A stretch of 64,000 nt of DNA from Hevea brasiliensis (Eukaryota; Streptophyta; Magnoliopsida; Malpighiales; Euphorbiaceae): assembly GCF_030052815.1 (NCBI RefSeq), contig NC_079501.1:98100190-98164189 (forward strand), in the 5' to 3' direction. Under the pieces are notes generated by a model. It saw nothing but the letters and a program-made list of their open reading frames with translations. It made no database searches and was not told where the DNA came from. This document shows, piece by piece, positions 34,512 through 46,479 of the stretch. A program made the position numbers and the translations under genes. Every line of letters begins with the position of its first letter. The first letter of the stretch is position 1.

Positions 34512-37039
34512 TTACTCCGGTGTGATATCAGGGTTTACAAAGGCCTGATCCAGAATCTTTTGTAGGGCTTGGCGATGTACTTTCGAGCTTACTTTCGAGC
34601 TTAAGATCAATGACAACAATGAAATCCAGGCAGGCGTCTTCCTCAGTTGATCGACAATATTATATTCACTTTGCTTCATTATTTGAAGCAACAACTCCTC
34701 TTCTCCACTCGATCCAGCAGGTTCCCCTTTCTCAACTTTCTCAACCTCCTCTTCTGTGCTCTCTTGTGGCTCTCCCATTTTTACTTTTCCTCTTTTCTTT
34801 TCCTTCTTGTCATTCCCGTAACATCTCCCACTCCGTGTTATAAATTCTACCTCTTGCTCAGGTGGGGAGAAGTTACTGGTAGTGACAGGTTCGGGTTTTG
34901 ATTGAGGAGTAGCATTGCCAGAGGGTCCGGTATAAGTCATTCTGAAGTGCTCGTGAGGGGCGAAGCACGGTTTAGGAGGTGTCAAGGGTGGAGCATAGGT
35001 AAGGTTAGGAGCTGATGTACTGCTAGATGCTTCTTGAGTGAAGACTTGGAAATTGTAGTTCCAAGGTACAGCATGAGTATTTGTGACAGGGAGCTGAGGT
35101 GGGGTTCGGATGACTGTTACTGGTGGTGGTGGTGTTGGTGGATTGGTGGCGGAGAAGGTTAATCTGGGATTGGAGGTGGAGGCATTCTGGCTGAATTTGG
35201 CCGCATTTATTTCATTTTCCACTTTCGACCTTGTTTGGTATCTCAAAATTTTAAGGGACAGGAAGTTCTGGACCTCTTGCCGGAATCCCTCACAGTCGCG
35301 CAGCTCATGGTCAGCTGCTCCTCCATGGTAAGGACATCCCGTACCCCTTTATGATCCTGATGCCTAAGGGAAAAGGTAGCCTTCCCTCACTGCCATAACA
35401 AAAATTTCCTCAAAGTGAGGAATCAGTCGATCCATCTCTGCGGTTGACTTTTCATCCCCGGACTCTATCATGTTCACACCACTGCTTGTATCATGATTAG
35501 GTAGAGGGTTTGAAGTGACGTTGGGGAGAGAGCCATTCCCTTCAATCTTCAACCACTCATTTCTAATCAGGGCCTGTACCCTTCCCCTAAGGGCCCTCAG
35601 TTATCAGTTGAGTGTTCGAGTGCCCTTCCATAATACTCACATCGGGCACTGGCATCATACCACCTGGGGTATGATGGCTGAATTGGATCAAGGGGGATTG
35701 GCACTATTTGATTTATACCGACGAGGTATCGGTATATTTCGATGAGTGGGAGGGGAAGAGGTGGATCAGGGTTTCTCTATGGTCTAGGATTATTTCGAGG
35801 TGGTCTTGATTGAATAGGTTGAGGAGGTGGTCGGGGTTGGTAAGCTGTTTGTGTATTGTGGGCGTGGATGAGGATAACTTGGGAAAGGGGGTAGAATGTT
35901 TGCAATTGTCGGGCCATGAGAAGGAGGACATGGCCGAAAATTATTCTAAGGGAATAAAGGTTGGGTTTGTCGGGTGATGGAATGCACATCACCTTCTTTC
36001 TTTTTGCCAAAACAGGTAGTCTTCTTTGCAGGATTCTTAGTCAACTCCTGTAATCGTCCTAACCTGAGGTTAGCTTCAATTCTCTCGCCAGCTTGAATGA
36101 TGTCTGAGAAGCTGTTGGAGGTGTTTCCAATTATCAGATTGAAATACAGAGCCTTTAATGTCTCAATGAACAAGGAGCAAAGTTCATTGTCAGTAACCGG
36201 AGGATAGACCTCCGCTGCTTTCTCTCTCCACCTCTGGGCATACTCCTTGAAGCCTTCCCTTTCTCTCTGCATCAGATTTTAGAGGTCTCTCCTCGTGGGG
36301 GCGACGTCACAGTTAAATTTGTACTATTTCAGAAAGGCGTCGGCCAAATCTTTCCAGGAGTGTAGTTTGCTCCTGTCTAACTGAATACACCATCTCAGGG
36401 CTGCTCCGAAGAGACTCTCACGGAAGAAGTGGACCAGGAGTCTATCATCTTCTGTTAGGGCGGACATCTTGGCAATGTAAGTAGCTAAGTGAATGCGAGG
36501 GTCTGAGTTTTCGATGTATTTGTCGAAGTCCGGAACCTTGAACTTGGGTGGTACTACCACATCTGGTACCAGTCTCAGCGACGATACATCTACTGAATCA
36601 TACATATTCAGTCCCTCTATTGCTCTTAATCTCTCTTCTAGAATAGATAACTTCTCATTCTCTCTTATTTTACTTTTTCCTCCTACTGCATGAGCTATTC
36701 TCCCAGTTGGGAAATAAGGGGCAAGGTGAACTAAAGGGATTGGGATTGAAGGGTATGGCTCGGTATTTGAGACAGCCGGGTAGTAGGGGAAGGGTAGGTC
36801 ATTATTCAGGGGAGTCAGATTGACAGTGATTGTCGGTTAATAAGTGGTTGAAAAGTAAAAGAGGTTAAAGCTTGGTGAGAATCAACCGTTGTAGGAGGTG
36901 GGGGAGGTAGTGGCAAGTTTGGCTCTGATGCAGGTTTATTTTGGCATATTTCCCTCATCAGTTTCATGAGCTCTGAGACTTGGTCTCTTAATTCAAAAAC
37001 TTATCCCTGTAGGTTCTGGACTTGTTCCTGGTCTTCCAT
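34512..37039 (-). pseudogene. gag polyprotein, Ogre-like element
   Basis: Structural capsid precursor. A likely start, MEDQEQVQNLQ, is at 37039 with a stop soon after. The capsid core is at 36605-35946 (HLATYIAKMSALTEDDRLLV, GAALRWCIQLDRSKLHSWKD, GFKEYAQRWREKAAEVYPPV). A Pro-rich linker with frame changes (36010-35713) and the segment 35552-35364 follow, then a long acidic linker, 35246-34512, leading to protease. At least three stops and several frameshifts are present. Confidence 0.88.
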
Positions 37040-37464
37040 TAGCTTCTTCGTTTGTGATCTTGTTAAGTACACTCGTCTTGGTTGAACTGCTTGTTTGGTC
37101 AGGCTTGCTTTGCTTGAAGCAATGTTGATTTCCTGTGTGAGAAAAAAAGTCTTTTAATGAATTTCGAATTTTGTTAAAATCTAAAGGTCCTGATTTGGAC
37201 AAAGGATACGGTGGCATCTGAAAGCCAGGAATGAGATCTGTAGAAGGATAATTGTATTAATTTTATCATGGCATCGCTCGATAGTCTGACGGTGAATGAC
37301 TGGATTGAATGCGTGTCTATGATACTTGTTCATATGGCGCATTCAACTTTTCGCATAACCCTAACGAGGATAGTTCCTACGGGAGTCATACTATTCATTC
37401 ACAATTTTGCTAAACAATGGGCCAAAGTTATTTCATTAATCGAATAGTTCATACATAGCACTCT

Positions 37465-39369
37465 TTACATTGGCCTAGGCTCAGGGAGACTCTTTATAAT
37501 ATAATGACATCTTTTGAGATACTCATAAAGCCTTTCTTCTTGTCTGGCGGGGTCGAATATCTTCAGGGCATACTCGGATTTTGGCAAGAGCTCTTGTTTC
37601 CCTTGTGCTATCATTTTCTCCAGCTGGCCAACATTTTCTCTTAGCACTTGATGGAGAGTAGCTTGTCTTTCTTTTTCCTTTCTTTCTTTAGCATATTCTT
37701 TCAGAATATCATTGATAAGCTGTGCTTGCTCCTTCAGTTCGAGCTTCTTCTGTTTACCCTCTTGTTTATACTCTTCCATGAGTATCTCTTGATACTTCAT
37801 TTTTTCTTGTAATTCGTTACTCCGAACTCCTGCTTCCTTTATTGTGTCTTGGAGAAAGATCTTTTCTCTTTCCCATTGCATTTCCTGCTCCTCAAACCCT
37901 ACTTTTTCAGTCCTGAGCCTTTTTACCTCTCTTTTGAGGACCTGCTGTTGGTACTCCAACTGCTTTACCCGTTCTTGTAATTGCTGGTTCTCGGTATCTG
38001 CCTTTTGTAGAGAGTCGACCAAACGAGCGTTAGCTTCTTCTGAAAGGAAGTTCCGATGGGGGATGTTACCTTTGAGTTCCGTTGGCTCGGCAGCTGGGTG
38101 TCCTTGATCCCTGCTGGCCCTCCATTTAAGATAATCTTCCGTAGCACTCGGACCTTTAGGCAATCTCTCCATCATAGTGATGCTCTCCCAGGATTTGCGG
38201 GCAACTTTCAATTCCTCCTCACTACCGAGCTCATGGTAGAAGTGACCTTGATGGTATTCTTCAATACTGAGTGCGGACTGAGTTGAGCCGAACTGCCTCA
38301 TTACCAATGCTGGGACGTAACTCGTATATCCGGTTACTCCGATTAAAGATACTGAACAATTAATCCCCGTGCTGAACAAAATAGGTAGACCTAGCGCCCA
38401 CAATTTCCTCCAGTGGTAGTTGTGACTACTGAAGCTTAGAATCCGTTCTTGCCACTGCAGCTCGTCCTTTGGATTGATTACTAATTTGGTCATTTTCTCA
38501 ATAAGAGGCTGGTCTGGGTACCAAGTCAACCCCTTTGTCTTTATAGGGCACATGTGACTGATGATCCATAGGTGTAACAATTGAGAACAGCACTTAATGG
38601 ATCCCTTGCCTTGTTGTCTACAGTAAGTAAGAGTCAACAGAGTCTTCGCAAGGATTGCCGGTATTGGGTTGACCTTCAACTTTTTTACTACCCAGAATAT
38701 CTCCGTGACACTGCAGGTTATAATTCCCAAAGGCCCGGGAAATAAGATCAGGCCATAGATCCCCAAAGCTAGTGCTAATGAAGCTTGCTCCCATTGTTCA
38801 TCTCGGATGTATAGGTCCAACTGCTTCTTGAGGTAGGTGCAATATCACCCGTGTGTGTTCCCTTTGATAGTTTCTCTTGCCTTTGCTTCTTCCGGGGGAA
38901 TCCCCAACATATGTGCGAACCGTTTCTAGGTCTTCCTATGCTCGAGGTGTAAGTAGATCCGATTCTATGCCACATAAGGAATTTCTAGCAGCGCCTGATA
39001 TTCTTTCATAGTAGGGGTTGTATCGATGTCATTGAAGGAGAACACCCCATACCTAGGATTCCAAATTGACAGCATCACCTTTAGTGCCAGAACTTGGATT
39101 TTGACCCGTATCAAGGTTGCAATCCTTCCGTATTTTTCCTCGAACTTTGCCTTGACGTGATCGGGAAGCGACCTCCAACTACTAGATAAAACCTCGAGAC
39201 CGGTCATTCTGACCTCAACTTTCTTTAGGTCTAATAGAGGTAACAGGCTAGTATCTGCCCTGGTGACATCACTTTGCGGGGGCACTGAACTATGAGGCGG
39301 TCCAGACCATGGTTTAGCATTCTATTCTGGTCTAGGAACTTTTTCCGCCGACTGACTCGAGGATGCCAT
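37465..39369 (-). pseudogene. ORF1, extra ORF upstream of gag
   Basis: Ogre-type elements carry an ORF before gag; this fills that slot. One frame runs from MASSSQSAEK (39369) to EPRPM (37465), about 630 residues, interrupted by four stops: near 39322, near 38965, and two at about 38910 and 38845. The N-terminal half resembles plant mobile-domain-like proteins (RYGVFSFNDIDTTPTMKEYQ, LALGIYGLILFPGPLGI). The C-terminal half is a long coiled coil (about 38040-37550: ENQQLQERVKQLEYQQQVLK). The role is unknown even in intact relatives. Confidence 0.8.
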
Positions 39370-39414
39370 GTCAAAATTGATGATTATTCTTTTACAGACC
39401 TTGATTCTGTGATG

Positions 39415-39419
39415 CCTGT
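39415..39419 (-). promoter_or_regulatory. Candidate 3' splice site before ORF1
   Basis: On the minus strand GTTTTCTCCACAG precedes GCATCACAG, 46 bases upstream of the ORF1 ATG at 39369. It pairs with the donor CACACAG/GTAAGTATC in the LTR leader (exon end 41944) to give a putative 2.5-kb leader intron. Confidence 0.5.
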
Positions 39420-40186
39420 GGAGAAAACTTGTTAGCAGGATAAGTTCAGGCAATTTTGAATTATATTGTAGGGTGATACCTACACATTTATCAAAGTAGA
39501 AAAATGTGCAGATCCTCCTAACGGTATGATTCAAAATTGCCCTTAAAAATAGAATATGAGAAAACACAAAAAGAGTAGGGTGAGAGCAAGTATGTTCCTT
39601 TTGTCCTAAAATAGAGAAAATCCTAGTACCGGGTAAGTGCTATCTAATCGAATATTTCTATCTTATGACATAGATTGCTACGGCTTCTAGCTATTGTGAT
39701 AGTTTAGCTTAAGGTCTAATTTTCTAAAAGTCACAGGTTCCCAAATTGCCCCTACTGTAAACAGTAGAGCCCCATTCCATCATCATGATACTAACGGGAG
39801 AGTTCCACGGGTATCACAGTAAATAGAACGAGTTTCAATCTGAGCAGAAGCCTTCACGGATACTAACGGGGTAAAACCCACGGGTACCGCTACATGACTC
39901 CCTCCTACTTTCCTAAAGGGTGAGAAAGTCTGGGTATAGGGCTGAAGTGTGTGTGAGGATATTGTGTCAGTACTCAGTGTGTGAAGGGACATATTTACCT
40001 CTTCCCTTTGTGAGGACGAAAGTTGCTATGGGAAATAAGACAAGCAAAAATGGTTAGAACAATAACAAATCAACATATCGAGATTTCAAATTTTGCAAAT
40101 TAAACCCCCCCTAATTACGAATTCAATTTATATGAGCGTATAACTAAATCTATTCTTGGACCTCTAAACCAGGGTAAAAAAAACAA

Positions 40187-40204
40187 TTCCCCAGTGGAGT
40201 CGCT
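40187..40204 (-). other. Primer binding site, tRNA-Arg type
   Basis: Four bases inside the 5' LTR, the minus strand reads GCGACTCCACTGGGGAAT, close to the GGCGACTCxxCTGGGGA primer site of Ogre/Tat elements. This supports the lineage and the orientation. Confidence 0.75.
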
Positions 40205-40696
40205 AAGCTGTCGCAAGGTATTTTGCGGTCGCCTAGATGAAAGATCTTCACCGAAGTAAGAAAGAGTAAGGAGTAGCCACTTTAAATTTGAGGGAAATTA
40301 AAGAAAACCATTCATGAAAATAAATTTAAAAGAAACCACTTCGAAAATAGAGATTCTAGGTTCGAGGTCCATATACAGGCGGGAAAGGTATTAGGCACCC
40401 CGCCTCGTCTCTCAATGAAGGTAAACAGATTTAATGTTATGCTCTTTTATAAATCAAAAGGGTAATTAGGGGGTTAGGATAGTGATAATGTTAATCCTTT
40501 GTGCAAAATAAAGGGATATTTGATATTTCACCTATCTTGGGTTGCCCAGGAATACAAGTTCGTGAGATGGCCCTTTAGTGAATAAGTGTTTGAGTGATTT
40601 TGTCTTATGTATTGGGGTTATGTCATTTAGTTTGAATTTTGTTAAGGGAGCTCAGACGGGGAACTTCTCCCGATCTTTAGATATATTTATTAAGAG

Positions 40697-41450
40697 TTGG
40701 GACATTTCGGATAAGAACTCTCCTCCGATCTCCCTGTTTTAATTTAAGCGAGAATCAGGTAAGAACTCTCCCTCGATCTCTTAAGGTGTTTGGTTTAAAA
40801 TTTGATGAAGGATCTCGGATAAGGACTCTCCTCCGATCTCCGAGTTTTTATTTAAATGAGGATCGGGTAAGAACTCTCCTCCGACCTCTTAAAATATTTG
40901 GTTTGAGGTTTTTGATGAAGGATCTCGGATAAGAACTCTTCTTCGATCTCCGTGTTTTTGTTTGAATGAGGATCAGGTAAGAACTCTCCCCCGACCTCTT
41001 AAAATATTTGGTTTAAGGTTTTTAATGAAGGATCTCGGATAAGAACTCTACTCCAATCTCCGTGTTTTTGTTTGAATGAGGATCGGGTAAGAACTCTCCC
41101 CCGACCTCTTAAAATTTTTGGTTTAAGGTTTTTAATGAAGGATCTCGGATAAGAACTCTCCTCCGATCTCCGTGTTTTTGTTTGAATGAGGATCGGGTAA
41201 GAACTCTCCCCCGACCTCTTAAAATATTTGGTTTAAGGTTTTTAATGAAGGATCTTGGATAAGAACTCTCCTCCGATCTCTGTGTTTTGTTTGAATGAGG
41301 ATTGGGTAAGAACTCTCCCCCGACATCTTAAAAATATTTGGTTTAAGGTTTTTAATGAAGGATCTCAAATAAGAACTCTCCTCCGATCTTCGTGTTTTTG
41401 TTTAAATGAGGATTGGGTAAGAACTCTCCTCTCGACCTTTTAAAGTATTC
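40697..41450. repeat. 110-bp tandem array in right LTR
   Basis: Units start at 40811, 40921, 41031, 41141, 41251 and 41361, with the same 110-bp period and paired half-units as the left LTR. Unit number is equal in both copies. Confidence 0.92.
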
Positions 41451-42971
41451 AGCTTAAGACTGAGTCTTTCACCGATCTCGTATATGACTACCTTGTCCGA
41501 ACTCTTTGAGTAGCTACATCCGATCTCTCTCGGTTACTAATCTGAGGTCCAACCTTATTTCGGTTCCCGCTTTATTATGCTATTTCCTAGACTTGCTTAA
41601 TAGCCCAACCTCATGACTTTTGTTCCTGATTCCCTATTCATTCTTTGATTATTTTACTTATTTCAAAAGACCCTATCACGTTAGGATATTGTTACCAACA
41701 CTTCGCTAAATTACCTAGAAGCTACTTGTAACTAGAACACCTATATTCGAAGGGAATAAAAAACTAAAAACAAATAAATAACGTGAACTGGAGAATAGAA
41801 AGAGTAAACTCAAGAGAGTAATTATTGGCCTAAAGGATCCGCATGGAGATTTTTAGTATAACTGAACTTAATGAGAATTTTGAGAATAAAAGCAGAGAAC
41901 GTAAAACGAGAGCGTTCGGAAAGGTGACAGTCTAGATACTTACCTGTGTGAGATCGAAGTTATCAAATTGACTTTGGAGATCACAAATATCATTGCATTG
42001 AAGGCTAATGGTTCCGGGACCAATGCTTACTTTGAGATTGTGAGAACCAGGCTGAAATGCAGTTAATTCGAACCTACGGCTACCTGGTCAGAATGGGGTC
42101 AAGCTGAGAGAAGAATATGTAAGTGATAGGGTAATGAAGACAAGACTGAACAGAAATGGTATAGCAGAGTGATGAACAAACTGAAAATGAAGGATTTCAG
42201 GGTTCGAAAACTCTCTACCAATGGAGATAATCGAGAAAACTAGTTTCTGAAGTTTCTCAATTTTCATGCAAGCTTAGAATGGCAAAGCAGAAAGGCTGAA
42301 TTAGATTTCAGAGCCTTTCCACTATAATCACCACCACCTTTTTTTTGTCCGTCCCCTCTACAGTATTGCATGCAGGTATTTATAGGGAACGGGTGCTGCT
42401 AATGAGGGGTCAAGATCTCCCTTTGGGGAGATGGAAGGTTTGGATTTAAAAGGACATAATCCGACGTTTGAAAATTAAAGGGAATCAAAACAGACGGCTG
42501 GGATCCTACCCAAAATATCCGTCCTTTCTCTTCCCAATCCAACGGCTCAGGATCCTGCCTTACAAGATGGATCTGAGGGCTGGGAATAAAAAGCGCCAGA
42601 CCTGTCGTTTGTTTTTTATCCAAGGCTCTGAGTTCGTCCTTGCAAGTATAATCAACGGTGGGGATTGTGATGTACAGGACTGTCATAACTGTTTTTGGCG
42701 TCTGTCAGCAATGTGGGCGATTCTGCAAATGAGGCGTGCGGTGAAGATTTGATCACACCTGCAACGCTTTAACTACCTCGGCTCTGATTGTGTTGAGAGT
42801 TATTGGAAGTTATCTTATCCTCTTCGTGCATTCCGATCTCTTATTTCTTCCGATCTATTATGACCCTTTTCTAATCTCTCATATCGGGCCCTTCTCCCGA
42901 TCTTTCCCATTTTAGAACCTTTCCCTCTATCCGAGCTGCCTCAGTCAAAGCATTTAATTCTTCGGTTACCG

Positions 42972-43487
42972 ATGCATCCGCTTCGGTTTCCGCAAGTAAT
43001 AAGTGCTCAGACCCCCTATATATATGCCTCAGCGAGGAATTTCTCCCACATTCCATTTCTCCTCTTCCCATTTTTCACTTCTCCTATCCAAGTTTCCCCG
43101 GTAACAATTCCGGCTATGATGACCGCTTTTGTTCTTTTTCCGATTGTTCTCTTTGTTCCTCGACTGAAAATTTATGATCCCGGTGATCGGAGAATCATGA
43201 GAACCACATTTGATGACAGTGAGAGAACCGGACTAATTTATCGATCCAGATCGAAAATGTCGATCGTGCCGATCTCGAATCGGTTTACCGATATAATTGG
43301 TGAACTGATTTCAGGCGAGAGGACTGCTAATTTCCCTCTAAATATTGGTGACCGCCTTTTGAAGTTCATTTGGCTCCTCACCACATCGGGCGTCCCGACT
43401 GCGGCTCGGTTCTGGTCGATGACATCGACGATGACTCCTCTCATCATCATGAAAGTCATAGTCACTCCATCTGAGCTGCACATCTAG
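42972..43487 (+). CDS. Unrecognised 171-residue ORF in right LTR
   Basis: An open frame downstream of the TATATATAT box at 43017-43025; an ATG after the probable transcription start is at about 43117 (MMTAFVLFPIVLF) and another at 43198 (MRTTFDDSERTG). It has a short hydrophobic start, then a charged middle (ISGERTANFPLNIGDRLLKF). No family recognised. The left-LTR copy is broken by two stops, and the two copies differ by roughly 8 percent here, more than the LTR tail, so protein-level constraint is not evident. The minus strand is also open. It may be a non-coding transcript. Confidence 0.3.
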   Translation: MHPLRFPQVISAQTPYIYASARNFSHIPFLLFPFFTSPIQVSPVTIPAMMTAFVLFPIVLFVPRLKIYDPGDRRIMRTTFDDSERTGLIYRSRSKMSIVPISNRFTDIIGELISGERTANFPLNIGDRLLKFIWLLTTSGVPTAARFWSMTSTMTPLIIMKVIVTPSELHI

Positions 43488-43967
43488 CCGATGCCTATGG
43501 CTGGCTTTCTGATCAAACACATATTTTGATTCAGCCACAAGACTAGGCTTTGACATAGGTCCCTACTAGGTAGGATGTAATGCCAATCTTTAGAGATCTC
43601 CCAAATGATGTAATCTGTTCTTTAAAGGTTCTTAATGATGTAATCCGATCTCTTGAGACCGCCCAAATGATGTAATCTGACCTTTTGGAAATGAAATGAA
43701 ATTTTATTTGACAGTTGTCATTTAATTATTGCATTGGTTATTTTTCGATCTCTGATGTGCATATCCGATCTGGTTCCTAACTAAATCACCCTTAGCCGAT
43801 CTGTAACTCTGAACATCCGCCTTAATCTGACGATCTTAGCCAGCCGATCTCCTTTTATTTTATATATGGTGTTTCTGGAATCTTCGTGCGACGTGTCAGG
43901 GAAGCGAGCGGATTCTGCTAACCGATGCGTCACTTGGGACACTGTGAGCATTGAATGCTCAGACAGG

Positions 43968-43976
43968 TATAAATAG
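43968..43976 (+). promoter_or_regulatory. TATA box of LTR-internal transposon-like gene, right LTR
   Basis: TATAAATAG lies 155 bases before the ATG at 44131, conserved with the left LTR, and points away from the retrotransposon genes. Confidence 0.65.
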
Positions 43977-44130
43977 GGAAAGGGTCAGTCAGTTGCTCCC
44001 TTATGTCATTTTCAGTACTTTGCGAGCGATTCCAAAATTCTCTCATTTCTTCAAGTTTTTTCGACACCGATCACATTTTGGTAAGGGTTTTAATCTTTCT
44101 CTTAGTCAAACTTCTTTCATTTCTTTGAAA

Positions 44131-45962
44131 ATGAGCGGCGCCGAGGGCCAGAGAGCGGCGAGCCCTCCTTCCGTCCATGTCTCGTGGTCATTGGATGAAG
44201 TCGAGGTGATTAGGTCGAGTGGGCGCCCTGAGCCTCATACGACCTCTGTTTTAGCCCGTGGTCAAGCGGCACAATCAAGACGAACACATTCCTCTGGGAG
44301 AGAAAATCTTCCCGTGGATGAGTTACCGTCGATCCTCCAAGAAACCAATCTGCAGTCGATCAGTCAAGAGTACAACCTTCGGATCGACTCATACGAGCTT
44401 ATCAGATGCCATGGCGATCTCCGAGCTGATCATTTCTTTGAAGAAAATGATGCGATCATGATATATGAAGAGCAATTAAAAGCTGGGCTCCAGTTTCCTC
44501 TTGACAACTTCTTCAAGGATGTTCTGAAGTTCCACCACGTATGTATAGCCCAAGTACATCCGAACTCATGTCGAATTCTGGTGGCTTTCAGAGGCTTATG
44601 CCAAGCCAAGAAGCTCGAGCCTACAGCAAAGATTTTTGCTGAGCTGCATAGACTTACTCATCGAAAGGACAACGAGCATTGGTTATTCCAAGCCAAACCA
44701 CACTGTGGGCTTTTTACCGATCTCCCCTCTTCACCGAAAATTGTTGAGGAGCAAGATTTCAAATGGTTTTGAGGGCTTCCCACATAGCTGGCAGCATATG
44801 AGCCCATCAATTCCCAAGAAGATTGCCCTGAGTAGGGATGAGGTTGCCATGGTAATGGAATTAAAGGATCAAGCGGCCACTCAAAAGTATTGGTGCCTAT
44901 ACGCTGTTATGGCCGAACTGAGATGGTGGCTGATGCGGATGATCGCCAATGAAAACTATGAACTGCAACTCTCTGACCTTGGACCCGGGATCGGTATAAC
45001 CTAAATCTTTAGTCTCCCAGTTTAGATAATCTCACTAACTGTTTTTCTGTACAGAAATGGCTGGAGGCAAAGGCGCAAAGGAGAGCCGCAAGCGGAAAAG
45101 AGAAGTCTCCCGAAAGGTACGAGAAATGAAGATAGCCACGGCATCACAGATGCTAGGGCGAGATTTGGGAGAAGTGCCGAGAGACTCGTCCCGACCTTCG
45201 AGGCAACCGGTCTCAGAAGTAGAAGTAGCTCCTCCCCCTTGACAAGAAGAGCCACCACCTCCACCTGTTCCTTCTAGTGCGGAAGGTGGGCCTTCCCAAC
45301 CTACTATGAGGACCTTGTCTCGAGGTGCCCAGGTCCTTATTCATTCCTTAGAGAAGAACCGATCAGTTCGAGAGAATCCGGGCTTAGCCAAGGTTCTGAG
45401 AGCTTTCATCTGCCTCCAGGAGGATCTGAACAGGCTGGTCCCGAGTAGCATTGACGATCTCCTGGCCCAAACAATGAGTTTGAGTGTAGAGAGCCTGGTG
45501 AACCAGCATATAATCAGGGAAAAGGCTCGTCTTCTGAGGCAAGAAATTCTAAAAGCGGTCCAGGACGCAGCTTTTGCCTAAGCCCAACTTTCATCCGCCC
45601 ATGACTACATTGCTGAAATTGAAGGTCGGATGAAATCCTATAAGGATAAGTTGGCCGATCAGGCTCGTGAACTTGGGGAAGCTCGGGCGCTTCGAACTGC
45701 TGACGTTGCTCGCCTTACCGAAGAGATCAGAGCGAAAGAAGAAGAGGCTGTGACGAGAGAAGCTGGTGCCTATGTGAATGCTCACAGCGATCTTCTGGCT
45801 GAGCTTAAGAGGCATTACCCAGTGGAAGACTTCTCGTGGATGGTGGATCTGGCTCCTCAAGACGAAGAGGAGAGTGAGGAGGAAACCGCGAGAGAGAGAG
45901 AGACTGAGCGAAATGTCATTGTACCTGGAGAACAGGCTGGGGGTGACCCTCCAACCGAATGA
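44131..45962 (+). pseudogene. LTR-internal 'putative gypsy type transposon' gene, right copy
   Basis: The better copy of the antisense U3 gene. Exon 1, 44131-44993, starts MSGAEGQRAASPPSVHVSWS and has LDNFFKDVLKFHHVCIAQVH, CRILVAFRGLCQAKKLEPTA and CGLFTDLPSSPK. A small deletion relative to the left copy at about 44742 shifts frame before FPHSWQHMSPSIPKKIALSR. The intron at 44994-45054 splices ATC-G to AA-ATG in phase. Exon 2 encodes a Lys/Arg-rich patch (KESRKRKREVSRKVREMK), possibly a nuclear signal, a Pro-rich linker and a long coiled coil (MKSYKDKLADQARELGEARA), ending at 45962. In-frame stops occur at about 45240 and 45579; the former is shared by both LTRs. A 3'-end-like ATATGAAATGAAATCCC follows at about 45980. 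Confidence 0.72.
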
Positions 45963-46479
45963 CTTGTAACCTTTATTTTGATATGAAATGAAATCCCTTT
46001 TGTTCAATTCCTTGATGATATCGGAAAGTATCCAAATTATATGAGTGCTTGATTGTTTGAACGTATTAGGACATCAAACTTAACAGCGATTATTAATCTA
46101 GGTATAAGAGGTCGGAAGAACATTGTAACCATAAGATCGGCCTAAGCTGAGACCAAACACCGGATAGAACTTGAGATCATTAAAACTGGAAACTTGATTT
46201 GAACACTTAAGATCGGAAACACCATTAAGTCAGACTGAAACCTTAACTTTATTAAACGATTTTCCACAATATTTATAAAGGAGAGATCGGAAATGAGATT
46301 GGATGGCATGGGGACCTGATATTGGTGTGATCTCCTTTGTTGAGAGATTGGAAAGCATTTGACTAGATGCGGGATCGGTTTATTTCCTAATCAAGTTACT
46401 TGTAACTGAAGAATATCAGTTGGGGGTCGATTTTCAAAGTTCATTGACTTCGGTGATCGGCCAAAATATGGTGTCGACA

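Larger units (their letters stand above)
22109..46479 (-). mobile_element. 24.4-kb Ogre/Tat-lineage Ty3/gypsy retrotransposon
   Basis: Two direct repeats of about 6.27 kb, each bounded by TGTCG...CGACA, flank a 11.8-kb centre whose genes read on the minus strand, so the right repeat is the 5' LTR. The flanks ACAAT (22104-22108) and GCAAT (46480-46484) look like a 5-bp target duplication with one change. The lineage follows from size, an ORF upstream of gag, a tRNA-Arg-type primer site, a protease with IDNGSALNVL, a G-patch-like segment, and a second RNase H domain before integrase. By hand I count 22 differences in about 530 bp between the LTR ends, roughly 4 percent, which suggests a moderately recent insertion. 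All major ORFs are broken, so this copy cannot act alone. Confidence 0.93.
40209..46479 (-). repeat. 5' LTR (right copy) of the Ogre-like element
   Basis: Collinear with 22109-28382. In element orientation it begins at 46479; the TATA box is at 42385-42377, so U3 is about 4.1 kb and R/U5 about 2.1 kb. A consensus splice donor at 41944/41943 and the 110-bp array (about 40697-41450) lie in the transcribed leader. U3 carries the antisense genes described below. Confidence 0.92.
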
